From NCBI GenBank assembly GCA_034178815.1, contig JAXFQS010000020.1, positions 1 to 42,132 on the forward strand: a stretch of DNA of 42,132 bases, given 5' to 3'. This stretch comes from JAXFQS01 sp034178815. GTDB lineage: Bacteria > Verrucomicrobiota > Kiritimatiellia > RFP12 > DVOR01. Within the stretch, counting starts at the first letter, position 1. Each line of letters begins with the position of its first letter. Under the pieces are notes generated by a model. That model had not been told where the DNA came from, ran no database searches, and saw nothing but the letters and a program-made list of their open reading frames with translations. The position numbers were made by a program, and so were the translations under genes. Of the stretch, positions 7,321 through 15,496 are shown in pieces.

Positions 7321-8793
7321 GTGGTCTGGACGCTGAGCCACGATCCCGAGAAACCGCCCCGCCTCGACCCGGGCGTGCGGGTGGTGCGGCGGAGTATCGA
7401 CGCGCGGCGCGGGCGGCTCAAAATCGTCCTGACGCTCGATGACGCGCCGCCGCCGCCCCTGCGCCCGTTCGCCCCGAAACCCTTGCACGGTGCGCCCGCC
7501 GTCATCGTCGGGAGCGGGCCGGCGGGGCTCTTCGCGGCGCTCGAACTGCTGGAGCGGGGCATCCGTCCGATTGTCTTGGAGCGCGGCCCGGAGGTTTCCG
7601 CGCGCAAACGCGCCGTCGCCCAACTCTGCCGCTCGGGGGAACTCGACCCGGAGGCGAACTACTGCTTCGGGGAGGGCGGCGCGGGAACCTTTTCCGACGG
7701 CAAACTCTTCACCCGTTCGACCAAGCGCGGCGACAACCGCCGCGTGCTCGAACTGCTCGCCGAACACGGCGCCCCCGCCGACATCCTCACCCTTGCCCAT
7801 CCCCACCTTGGCTCCGACCGCCTGCCCGGCATCGTCGCGGCCCTGCGTCGGCGCATCCTTGAGAGCGGCGGCGAAGTCCACTTCGATACCCGCGTCGACG
7901 ACCTGCTCCGAGATAGCCACGGCCGCGTGGCGGGCGTGCGCACCACCTCGGGCCGCGAGTGGCTAGGTCGCGGCGTCATTCTCGCCATAGGACACTCCGC
8001 CCGCGATACCCTTGAGCGCCTCGCGGAGCAACGCATCCCCCTCGAACCCAAAGGCTTCGCCCTCGGCGTGCGCGTCGAACACCCCCAGGAACTCATCACC
8101 CGCATCCAGTACCACGACTACCCCCGCCCCGAACTCCTCCCCGTAGCCGAATACAGCCTCCGCGCCCAAATCGGACAGACCGGCGTGCACACCTTCTGTA
8201 TGTGCCCCGGCGGCTTCATCGTGCCGGCCTCCAGCGCCCCCCAAGAGCGCGTCGTCAATGGGATGTCCCCCTACCGCCGCAACACCCCCTTCGCCAACGC
8301 CGGAACCGTCGTCCAAATCCCCGCCCAGCGCTTCCCCGACGCCCCCTCCGCCCTTGCCTACCAGCGCCGTCTCGAACACCTCGCCTACCGCCACAGCCCC
8401 CTCGGCGCCCGCGCCGCCGCCCAGCGTTTGGCCGACTTCGCCGCCGGCAGACCCTCCCGCGACCTCCCGCCCTCCTCCTACCTTCCCGGCCTCGAACCCT
8501 CCGACCTCCACCGCTGGCTTCCTCCCGAAATCGCCCACCCCCTCCGCCACGCCCTCCGCCTCTTCGGTGCCCAGATGAGAGGCTACCTCACCAACGATGC
8601 TGTCGCCGTCGCCCTCGAATCCCGCACCTCCTCCCCCGTGCGCATCTGCCGCGACCCCGACACCCTCCAGTCCCCCGCCGCCCCCCGCCTCTACCCCTGC
8701 GGCGAAGGCGCCGGATACGCCGGAGGCATCCTCTCCTCAGCCATCGACGGCCAACGCTGCGCCCAAGCCCTCGCCGCCGCGGAGACCCCCTAA
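7321..8793 (+). CDS. FAD-dependent dehydrogenase (COG2509-type)
   Basis: This is a 490-residue flavoprotein if started at the GTG at 7321, which has AGGGGG 6 bases upstream and lies just after the preceding stop. The frame is open further upstream, but there it overlaps the BamD-like gene with unnatural sequence. The N-terminus carries the small RRSIDARRGRLK domain typical of this uncharacterised dehydrogenase family. The dinucleotide loop GSGPAG is at 64-69, followed by the family blocks NYCFGEGGAGTFSDGKL and HTFCMCPGGFIVPAS, and the C-terminal FAD contact YPCGEGAGYAGGILSSAIDG. The reaction and substrate are unknown for the family. It is cytoplasmic. The next gene starts immediately after the stop codon. 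Confidence 0.88.
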   Translation: MVWTLSHDPEKPPRLDPGVRVVRRSIDARRGRLKIVLTLDDAPPPPLRPFAPKPLHGAPAVIVGSGPAGLFAALELLERGIRPIVLERGPEVSARKRAVAQLCRSGELDPEANYCFGEGGAGTFSDGKLFTRSTKRGDNRRVLELLAEHGAPADILTLAHPHLGSDRLPGIVAALRRRILESGGEVHFDTRVDDLLRDSHGRVAGVRTTSGREWLGRGVILAIGHSARDTLERLAEQRIPLEPKGFALGVRVEHPQELITRIQYHDYPRPELLPVAEYSLRAQIGQTGVHTFCMCPGGFIVPASSAPQERVVNGMSPYRRNTPFANAGTVVQIPAQRFPDAPSALAYQRRLEHLAYRHSPLGARAAAQRLADFAAGRPSRDLPPSSYLPGLEPSDLHRWLPPEIAHPLRHALRLFGAQMRGYLTNDAVAVALESRTSSPVRICRDPDTLQSPAAPRLYPCGEGAGYAGGILSSAIDGQRCAQALAAAETP

Positions 8794-9159
8794 ATGGAAT
8801 ACCGCTCCCGCACCTGCTCCGGCCGCTCCGGTCAGCCCCTGATGGCCTACACCACCCCCGAAGAGGCCCAGTGGGCCGCCGACTACCAGACCCACTGCCG
8901 CGCCCACCCCATGCAGCCCTACCCTTGCCCCCGTTGCGGCCACTGGCACCTCGCCCCCCAAGGCGCTCCGACCCCCTCCGCCCACTGCCTCTTCTGCACC
9001 GGCTCCGACGGCTCCCAGAAAACCGTCTACTCCACCGCCGACGCCGCCCGCCGCCAAGCCCAACGCATCGAACGCGAACGCGGCATCCACTGCCGCGTCT
9101 ACCGCTGCCCCTCCGGCTCCGGCTGGCACCTCACCTCCACCCGCCACCCCGACCGATGA
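8794..9159 (+). CDS. Small Cys/His-rich protein with an internal duplication
   Basis: I do not recognise this 121-residue protein. It consists of two similar halves. Each has a Cys-containing start, a Y-[TS]-T segment followed by a helix rich in Ala/Gln (TPEEAQWAADYQ and TADAARRQAQRIE), then HCR, a [YR]xCP segment, and a G-x-W-H-L or GHWHL end. The first half keeps CPRC and GHWHLAP; the second has HCLFC upstream and CPSGSGWHLTS at the end. The Cys/His spacing suggests a zinc-ribbon-like fold, possibly binding nucleic acid. Its ATG directly follows the dehydrogenase stop codon and its own stop overlaps the hemolysin III start by 4 bases, so it is very likely translated. Confidence 0.7.
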   Translation: MEYRSRTCSGRSGQPLMAYTTPEEAQWAADYQTHCRAHPMQPYPCPRCGHWHLAPQGAPTPSAHCLFCTGSDGSQKTVYSTADAARRQAQRIERERGIHCRVYRCPSGSGWHLTSTRHPDR

Positions 9160-9821
9160 AACCCGCCCCGTCAACCTACACCCTCGGCGAAGAAATCGCC
9201 AGCAGCGTCACCCACGGCATCGGCGCCCTGCTGGGCATCTCCGCGCTCACCCTGCTGATTTACCGTGCCGCGCTCGTCGGCACCGCCTGGCACATCGTCT
9301 CCGCCGCCCTCTTCGGCATCACCATCTGCCTGGCCTACACCTCCTCGACCCTCTACCACGCCCTCACGCCGCCCCGCGCCAAACGCCTCTTCAAGATTTT
9401 CGACCACATCGCCATCTACCTGCTCATCGCTGGCTCCTACACCCCCTTCACCCTCGTCACCCTCCGACCCGAACACCCCGCCCTCGCCTGGAGCCTCTTC
9501 GGTTGCGTCTGGGGCGGTGCGCTCATCGGGGGGCTGGCCAAGGTCTTCCTCGCCGGCAAACTTCGCCTCCTCTCCACCCTCTGCTACCTCGCCATGGGCT
9601 GGGCCGTCCTCTTCGCCCTCAAGCCCCTCGTAGCCGCCCTGCCCCCCGGCGGAACCCGCCTTCTGGCCGCGGGCGGCATTGCCTACACCGCCGGAGTTGC
9701 CTTCTACCTTGCCAAACCCGTGCGCTACTGCCACAGCGTCTGGCACCTCTTCGTGCTGGCCGGAACCATCTGCCACTTCTTCAGCGTCCTGCTCTATGTG
9801 CTGACCCCGCCCGCCCCATGA
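9156..9821 (+). CDS. Hemolysin III / PAQR family membrane protein
   Basis: This 221-residue inner-membrane protein has seven predicted hydrophobic helices. The family metal-site residues are present: Ser63/64 with His68 in SSTLYH, Asp83 in FDHIAIYLLIAGSYTPF, and His193 and His197 in HSVWH. The N-terminal EEIASSVTHGIG block is also diagnostic. The family resembles eukaryotic adiponectin/progestin receptors; bacterial members are thought to be zinc-dependent hydrolases or to affect membrane lipids, and the name hemolysin is historical. The ATG overlaps the previous stop by 4 bases, and the stop overlaps the SNF2 start in the same way, so the three genes are translationally coupled. The frame is open far upstream but only as a shadow of the dehydrogenase gene. 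Confidence 0.9.
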   Translation: MKPAPSTYTLGEEIASSVTHGIGALLGISALTLLIYRAALVGTAWHIVSAALFGITICLAYTSSTLYHALTPPRAKRLFKIFDHIAIYLLIAGSYTPFTLVTLRPEHPALAWSLFGCVWGGALIGGLAKVFLAGKLRLLSTLCYLAMGWAVLFALKPLVAALPPGGTRLLAAGGIAYTAGVAFYLAKPVRYCHSVWHLFVLAGTICHFFSVLLYVLTPPAP

Positions 9822-12800
9822 GCCGCCCCGACTTCACCCTTACCCGAAAACTCATCGAAGGCTGGTGCGACGAGCGCACCTTGCGCCTGGCGCAGGACTT
9901 GCTCGACCAAGGACGCGTCGGACGCCTGAACCTCTCCGCCTACCCCACCCTCTCAGCCACCATCCGCGACGGCTCTTACGAGCGCCCCGTGCGCCTGGTA
10001 ATCAACAGTTTCAATCCTACCTTCGCCCGCAGCGAGTGCTCCTGCCGAGCCAGCCGCAGCGTAGGCATCTGCGAGCACGGTGTCGCGCTGGGACTCGCCC
10101 TCCACCGTATCCAGAACGACCCCGAACGCTTGCGCCTGAGGCAGGAGGAAGAGCGCCGCGCACGCCGCCTTGCCGCGCGTTCCCCCTCCGTCCAGACCGC
10201 CCCAGACGGCATCCCCGCCGCCGTCAACCTCCACTACGAGCTCGAAAGCGGCCGCGTGCGCCTCTCCTTCGATTGTGGCGAACTCGGCGTGTGCACCCCC
10301 GAGACCCTCGATTCCCCGCTGCGCCTCTCGGAGCACGACCAGACTCTGCTCGAAGTCCTCGAAGAGATTTGCGACGGGGATTTGCACCGCGACTTCACCC
10401 CCTCGGCAGACGACTGGGTCAACTTGCTCCAACTCGCCGATGAGACCAACTTCATCTCGCTGACCCTTTCCCGCGAACCGCTCGTCCAGACCCTTGCCGT
10501 CTCTTGGGACAATGCCGCTCGCGAACTGGTCGCCTCCCTGCGCACGGAGCCCCCCGAAGATTGGCGCATCTTTGCCAGCGGCGTGGTCGCCTACGCCATC
10601 AGCCCCGCCTACGAAGTCCGCCGACTTGCGCGTGTCCTGCCGACCCCTTTGCGGGCGCTCTACGCGGGGCCCGTGCGGATTCCGCCGGAGGCGCTCCCAT
10701 CCTTCTTCAAGAACGAATACCGCCTGATTCTCGCGGCTGGAATCGAGCCGGCACCCGACGCCATCCGCCCCGACGCCTTCGAGGAGCGCCCCGTACGCCC
10801 GCGCTTTGTGCTGGCCCTACGCGGCAGCCAAGCCTCCGTTGGCGCGACCCTCTGGGCGGAGTATCCAGGGCCGGTGCGCCTGCCCGCCTTCGGGGAGGGG
10901 GAGTACGCTTCGCCCGACCCCGACGATCCCTTTCTGGTGCGGGTGCGGGACAAAGCGTTTGAGCGCGAGGCGTTGCGCCGACTCGTCCCTTTCGGGCTAA
11001 CCGGTCTGCCGGGCGACAAACTCGAACCGCTCGTGGGGGTGCGTGCGGTGCTGAACCTTTTGGGCTCGGGAATTCCCGCGTTGCACCGCCTCGGCTGGCG
11101 CGTTGAGTTCGAAGGCCCCATTGCCGAGATTGCCCAGCGAGCCAAGAGCGTCGTGCCGGTTGTCCGCGTCCAGACCAATGTGGACGGCAGTTTTGAAATC
11201 GCCCACCACTTCGAGGCCGACGGGCAGGCGCTCACCCCCGTCGAAGTCCAGACCGCCATCCAGAAGGGCGACGGTTTTCTCATCCACGACGGGGAGACCT
11301 ATCTGCTCGATTCGGGCGCGGTCGAGCAGATGCGCGACATCTTCCGCGACTGCCCTTCCGAGGCCGCCCGCGCCCCCGGCTCGTTTCGCATTCCGCGCCG
11401 CTACGCCCCCTATGTCCAGCGCTCGCTGGCCGAACTGGAGGGGTTCGATGTCGAGGCGCCGCCCGACTGGCTCGCGCGTGCCGCCGCTCAGGACGCCAAC
11501 GCCCGTCTCGAACCTGTCCCGCTCGGGAATCTGGAGGGCACCTTGCGTCCCTACCAGAAGCAGGGCGTCTACTGGATGCGCTTCCTCGAACAGGGCGGCT
11601 TTGGCGGCATCTTGGCTGACGAGATGGGGCTGGGCAAGACCCTCCAGACCCTCGCGTGGCTCTCCTTGGAGCGCGCCGATCCAGAGGCGCGCAACCTCCC
11701 CGCGCTCGTCGTCTGCCCCACTTCGCTCGTGGAGAACTGGGCCAGAGAAGCGCAGAAATTCGTCCCTTGGATGCGCACGCTCGTCATCAGCGGGAGCCAA
11801 CGAGACAGGGCCTTTGCCGCCATTCCCTCGCACCAAATCGTAATCACCTCCTACGCCCTTTTGCGGCGCGACATCGAGCGCTACCTCGACCAGCGCTTCG
11901 GCGCGGCGGTGCTCGACGAGGCCCAGCACATCAAGAACCGCGAGACCCAGAACGCGCTCGCCGTCAAGCGCCTGCGCACCCAGGCCCGCCTCGTGCTCTC
12001 CGGCACACCAATCGAAAACTCCGTCTCGGATCTCTGGTCGATTATGGACTTCCTGATGCCCGGCTACCTCGGCGACCACGAGACCTTCCGCTTGCGCACC
12101 GAACTGCCCATCGTCGAGGGTGATGCCGCCGCAGCCGAAGCAGCCCAGACCCGCCTGCGGCGCAAACTCGGGCCCTTCCTCCTACGCCGCCTCAAGGGCG
12201 AAGTCGCCAAAGACCTCCCCCCCAAGATTCGCCGCGTCTGCTACTGCCCGCTCACGCCAGACCAGGAGCGCGTCTACAACGACCTGCTGGCGCGCTCGCG
12301 CCGCACCATCGGCGATCTCGTCAAGACCAAAGGCTTCAAGGCCTCCAAGATGGAGATCTTCGCCCAACTGCTCCGCCTACGCCAGGCTTGCTGCCACCTC
12401 GACCTGCTCAAAGACCGCCGCCCGACCCCAGGCGAAGCACCGTCGGCCAAGATGGAGGAACTCTTCCGCCTGCTCGACGAAACTATCTCCAACGGCTCGC
12501 GCCTGCTCCTGTTCAGCCAATTCTCCACAATGCTGCGGATTCTCCAGCGCGAACTCCACGCCCGCGGCATTAAGACCTGCTACCTCGACGGCTCGACTCA
12601 GGATCGCCTCGGTGTCTGCACCCGATTCAACACCGACCGCTCCATCCCCATCTTCCTCATCTCGCTCAAGGCCGGCGGTACCGGGCTCAACCTCACCGGC
12701 GCCGACATTGTCGTCCACTTCGACCCCTGGTGGAACCCCGCCGCCGAAGAGCAAGCCACCGACCGCGCCCACCGCATCGGCCAGACCAAGACCGTCTACG

Positions 12801-12955
12801 CCCTCAAACTCATCGCCCCCAACACCATCGAAGAGAAGGTGCTCAACCTCCAGCGCCGCAAACAGCAACTCATCGACGCAACCGTCGGTGCCGACCCCCA
12901 GACCCCCGCCGAAGCCTTCACTTGGGACGACATTCGCGGCCTCATCGACCTCTAG
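9818..12955 (+). CDS. SWIM zinc-finger SNF2-family helicase
   Basis: This 1045-residue ATP-dependent DNA-translocating protein starts with a SWIM zinc motif (Cys74, Cys76, Cys85, His87 in CSCRASRSVGICEHG). A long, poorly conserved middle region follows. The SNF2 core begins near residue 570: motif I DEMGLGKT (601-608), motif II DEAQ (700-703), motif III SGTPIENSVSDLW, then the helicase C lobe with LLLFSQFSTM, YLDGST, SLKAGGTGLNLTGAD and DRAHRIGQ (His985). Bacterial proteins of this layout are common and act on DNA-protein complexes in transcription or repair; the exact task is unknown. The start overlaps the hemolysin III stop by 4 bases. It ends the five-gene run. Confidence 0.92.
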   Translation: MSRPDFTLTRKLIEGWCDERTLRLAQDLLDQGRVGRLNLSAYPTLSATIRDGSYERPVRLVINSFNPTFARSECSCRASRSVGICEHGVALGLALHRIQNDPERLRLRQEEERRARRLAARSPSVQTAPDGIPAAVNLHYELESGRVRLSFDCGELGVCTPETLDSPLRLSEHDQTLLEVLEEICDGDLHRDFTPSADDWVNLLQLADETNFISLTLSREPLVQTLAVSWDNAARELVASLRTEPPEDWRIFASGVVAYAISPAYEVRRLARVLPTPLRALYAGPVRIPPEALPSFFKNEYRLILAAGIEPAPDAIRPDAFEERPVRPRFVLALRGSQASVGATLWAEYPGPVRLPAFGEGEYASPDPDDPFLVRVRDKAFEREALRRLVPFGLTGLPGDKLEPLVGVRAVLNLLGSGIPALHRLGWRVEFEGPIAEIAQRAKSVVPVVRVQTNVDGSFEIAHHFEADGQALTPVEVQTAIQKGDGFLIHDGETYLLDSGAVEQMRDIFRDCPSEAARAPGSFRIPRRYAPYVQRSLAELEGFDVEAPPDWLARAAAQDANARLEPVPLGNLEGTLRPYQKQGVYWMRFLEQGGFGGILADEMGLGKTLQTLAWLSLERADPEARNLPALVVCPTSLVENWAREAQKFVPWMRTLVISGSQRDRAFAAIPSHQIVITSYALLRRDIERYLDQRFGAAVLDEAQHIKNRETQNALAVKRLRTQARLVLSGTPIENSVSDLWSIMDFLMPGYLGDHETFRLRTELPIVEGDAAAAEAAQTRLRRKLGPFLLRRLKGEVAKDLPPKIRRVCYCPLTPDQERVYNDLLARSRRTIGDLVKTKGFKASKMEIFAQLLRLRQACCHLDLLKDRRPTPGEAPSAKMEELFRLLDETISNGSRLLLFSQFSTMLRILQRELHARGIKTCYLDGSTQDRLGVCTRFNTDRSIPIFLISLKAGGTGLNLTGADIVVHFDPWWNPAAEEQATDRAHRIGQTKTVYALKLIAPNTIEEKVLNLQRRKQQLIDATVGADPQTPAEAFTWDDIRGLIDL

Positions 12956-13101
12956 CGCGTCCACCCGCCACGCCCCTACGAAGCCGCCCGCGCCCCCCGC
13001 GCCCGCCTTGGATTCGCGCCTGCTGGACTATTGGCTTGCCCCGCGCCGCCAGCTTGTGGTAGCATATAGGTATTACTTGGTAAAATGGAGGATTCCCGCA
13101 T
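12956..13101. promoter_or_regulatory. Promoter region of the PHP phosphoesterase gene
   Basis: Candidate -35 TTGCCC (13036-13041), an 18-base spacer and -10 TAGCAT (13060-13065), in an AT-richer patch. GGAGGA at 13087-13092 is a strong ribosome site 9 bases before the ATG at 13102. No terminator of the SNF2 operon is visible upstream. Confidence 0.55.
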
Positions 13102-14463
13102 ATGAATCAGCAGCCGAATCGTGGCGGCAACCGATCCCTTGCCCCTAACCCGACCGCCCCCGCCGTCGCCTCCAAACGGTGGTACAAGGGGATGCTCCAC
13201 AGCCACAGTTATTGGTCGGACGGCCGCGCGTTCCCCGAGCAGGCCGCCGCCGCCTATCTGAAACACGGCTACCATTTCTATTGCCTCTCCGACCACAACC
13301 GGACGGGTACGAATCCCGCCAACTGGCGCGTCGTCTGCGAGGAGGAAGGCCCGTGGCCGACGGAGGTCTTCCGCCCCATCTTCGAGCGCTATTGTGCCAC
13401 CTTTCCCGATGCCGACATTCGCATCCTCGACGGTCAGACGCAGGTGCGCATCAAGACGATTGAGGAGCTCAAAGCCAAGTTCGACCAGCCGGGACGCTTC
13501 CTCGTTCTACCCGGTATGGAGGTCACGCGCATGGCCGGCCAGCGGCATGTCCACATCAACAGCGTGGGGCTGGATTGGGGGCTCGAAAGCGCGGAAAAGG
13601 CGTGGCTCGTCCACGGCTGCGACAAGACGGTCAGCGACCTCATCGGCGAGACCTTCCGCGAGGTGAGTCAGCACGCCGCGGCGCTTGGAAATCCCCCCAA
13701 TCTCATCTTTCTCAACCACCCCCACTGGCGCTTCTGGGACATACAGCCGCAGGATCTGATCGACCACCCCGAGGTGCGTTTCTTCGAAGTCTGCAACTGC
13801 GGTTCGGACATTCCGTTGCCGGCGAATATGCCCGAGAAGCACTTCTCCTGCGACCGCTTCTGGGACATCGTTCTGGCCAACCGCTGCCGCGCGAAGCAGC
13901 CGCTGCTCTACGGCATCGGTTCGGACGATTCGCACTGGTATCCGGATTCCGGCACGCCGCACCATCCGTACCCCTTCGCGGACGCCTACCTGCAAGTCTG
14001 GGCGGAGGCCTTGACCGCCGAGGCGCTCTTCGCGGCAATGGCGCGCGGCGACTTCTACGCCAGTTGCGGGGTCGATCTGGAGTCGGTGGTCGCCGACTCC
14101 TCGGCTGGCCGCCTCACGGTTGCCGTCCCCGCCAAGCCTGGCGTCGGCTACACCATCCGCTTTATCGGCACCAAGTCCGACTTCTCCTCCGCCGTCCAAG
14201 GCTGGGTGCACTTCGCGGGCGACAAGAAGCAGTGGCTGGAGCCACGCGACTACCCGCTCTATTCCGAGGCCATCGGCCGCACCCTCAAGACCGTTGCCGG
14301 CGCCCCTGGCCAACGCCTTGAGGCCTCCTACACGCTCGCCCCCGACGATCTCTATGTGCGCGCCGTCGTCGAATCCTCCGAACCCGTCGAGGGCTACGCG
14401 CTCACGAGCCACCAGCACCCCCAGCGCAAATGCGCCTGGACGCAACCCATCCGGAAATGGTGA
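13102..14463 (+). CDS. PHP-domain metal-dependent phosphoesterase
   Basis: This 453-residue protein has no signal peptide, so it is probably cytoplasmic. The PHP metal ligands are clear: His33 and His35 with Asp40 in LHSHSYWSDG, Asp64-His65 in LSDHN, Glu140 in PGMEV, His149/His151 in RHVHIN, NHPHW (205-209) and Asp275/Asp276/His278 in GSDDSHW. Proteins of this kind hydrolyse phosphate esters with two or three bound metals, or belong to polymerase/histidinol-phosphatase relatives. A beta-rich tail of about 110 residues (from about 345) follows the PHP fold. The substrate is unknown. Own promoter and strong ribosome site upstream; no gene overlaps it. Confidence 0.88.
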   Translation: MNQQPNRGGNRSLAPNPTAPAVASKRWYKGMLHSHSYWSDGRAFPEQAAAAYLKHGYHFYCLSDHNRTGTNPANWRVVCEEEGPWPTEVFRPIFERYCATFPDADIRILDGQTQVRIKTIEELKAKFDQPGRFLVLPGMEVTRMAGQRHVHINSVGLDWGLESAEKAWLVHGCDKTVSDLIGETFREVSQHAAALGNPPNLIFLNHPHWRFWDIQPQDLIDHPEVRFFEVCNCGSDIPLPANMPEKHFSCDRFWDIVLANRCRAKQPLLYGIGSDDSHWYPDSGTPHHPYPFADAYLQVWAEALTAEALFAAMARGDFYASCGVDLESVVADSSAGRLTVAVPAKPGVGYTIRFIGTKSDFSSAVQGWVHFAGDKKQWLEPRDYPLYSEAIGRTLKTVAGAPGQRLEASYTLAPDDLYVRAVVESSEPVEGYALTSHQHPQRKCAWTQPIRKW

Positions 14464-14722
14464 TTCCGCCCGCGCCGTCCGCAATCGCAACCCGCCACGC
14501 CCTCCCGCGCCCGTCAACGCCCGCCCCCGATTCCAACCCGACAATCCGAGCCCACGCTTTCCAAAAAATCCCCCCGAAGGTTCCTACAAACAGGTCGGGG
14601 GCGTGGCAACTTCGCCCGCCGTCGCAATTTTCCCTCCCGCCCCGCTTTTGGGAATTGACACCGGCGCGGGGGGTGGGCGATAATAGTGCCCAACCGTTTT
14701 CGAACCCCCAAAAAAGAGAGTA
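14464..14722. promoter_or_regulatory. Intergenic region with strong promoter for the M60 operon
   Basis: -35 TTGACA (14655-14660), an 18-base spacer and -10 GATAAT (14679-14684) form the best promoter in the window, giving a start near 14691. Upstream, CCCCCGA (14571-14577) can pair with TCGGGGG (14595-14601), a weak hairpin without a T-run. The 13-mer CCCCCGAAGGTTC at 14571-14583 recurs at 42022-42034. Confidence 0.7.
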
Positions 14723-15496
14723 ATGAAACGCCTGCGCCGCCTGCTACTGGCCGTCCCGACCCTCGTCTACCTCCCGCCCGCCTTCGACGCCGCCCCCGCC
14801 TTCGACGCCGTCGAAAGCCTCGTCTGGAGTGGCGGCAACCAAGGCCGCTGGGACTCCGCCGCGGCCAACAGGGTCGACCCCAATGGAAACCCCGTCCCGA
14901 GGCCTAACGAATCCACCGCACGGCTCACCAACGCCTGCACCCGCTCCATCCCGAGCCCCGTCGCCGCGAGCCTCCACGACGCACTCGATTTGGGTCGCTT
15001 CGATGGGGCGGACTGCAACGCTCACTCCCGCATAACCTACGCTAACGGCGCGTTCGATTTGAGCCGCTTCGACGGGTCGGACTGCGCCCGCAGGAGTCTC
15101 GCCGCGTCGTCCACCATCCGCTCCGACGGAGGGCGAATTGACCTCGCCGAGTGGGACATCTGGGTCGACGGCGCCAACCTGCTCATCGAGGTGCCGCGCC
15201 GCCAGAATCGTATCACGGTCGGCTCCTCCCGCGCCACGCTCGCCCCGGAGCCATTCGCCATAGCCCGAGGCGGGCACCTCTTAACGCGCCTTGTCACCCG
15301 CGACGCGCTCGCCCTGGAGCCATTCGCCCCCGTCGGCTGGCGCGATGCCGTCTCGGGCAAGACCTATTCCGTCCGCCGCTCCAAGCAGGGCTATTTTGAA
15401 CCCGTTCCTTCCTGGTGTCATCCTTCTTATGCACGAGTCCCCTCCGGACTTGCCCTTGTTCGCCCCCCTGACCTAATCGGGAATCGAATCTTATGA
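14723..15496 (+). CDS. Secreted repeat-containing protein of unknown function
   Basis: I do not recognise this 257-residue protein. It begins with a basic-hydrophobic signal-like segment (MKRLRRLLLAVPTLVYLPP). The mature start VWSGGNQGRWDSAAANRVD resembles the tryptophan-rich opening of G8-like or autotransporter-associated beta repeats. Inside are short duplications: LDLGRFDGADC and FDLSRFDGSDC, 66 bases apart, and LAPEPFA and LALEPFA, 70 bases apart; both are visible at DNA level too. A beta-strand-rich passenger-like fold is likely. The last 40 residues look unlike the rest, so a decayed or truncated gene is possible. Its stop overlaps the M60 start by 4 bases, implying coupled translation. 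Promoter TTGACA/GATAAT lies just upstream. Confidence 0.6.
   Translation: MKRLRRLLLAVPTLVYLPPAFDAAPAFDAVESLVWSGGNQGRWDSAAANRVDPNGNPVPRPNESTARLTNACTRSIPSPVAASLHDALDLGRFDGADCNAHSRITYANGAFDLSRFDGSDCARRSLAASSTIRSDGGRIDLAEWDIWVDGANLLIEVPRRQNRITVGSSRATLAPEPFAIARGGHLLTRLVTRDALALEPFAPVGWRDAVSGKTYSVRRSKQGYFEPVPSWCHPSYARVPSGLALVRPPDLIGNRIL

Noticed and set aside
9503..9817. A longer SNF2 protein starting within the hemolysin III gene
   Set aside because: The extension is a frame-shifted reading of the membrane protein; the ATG at 9818 overlaps the previous stop in the normal coupled way.
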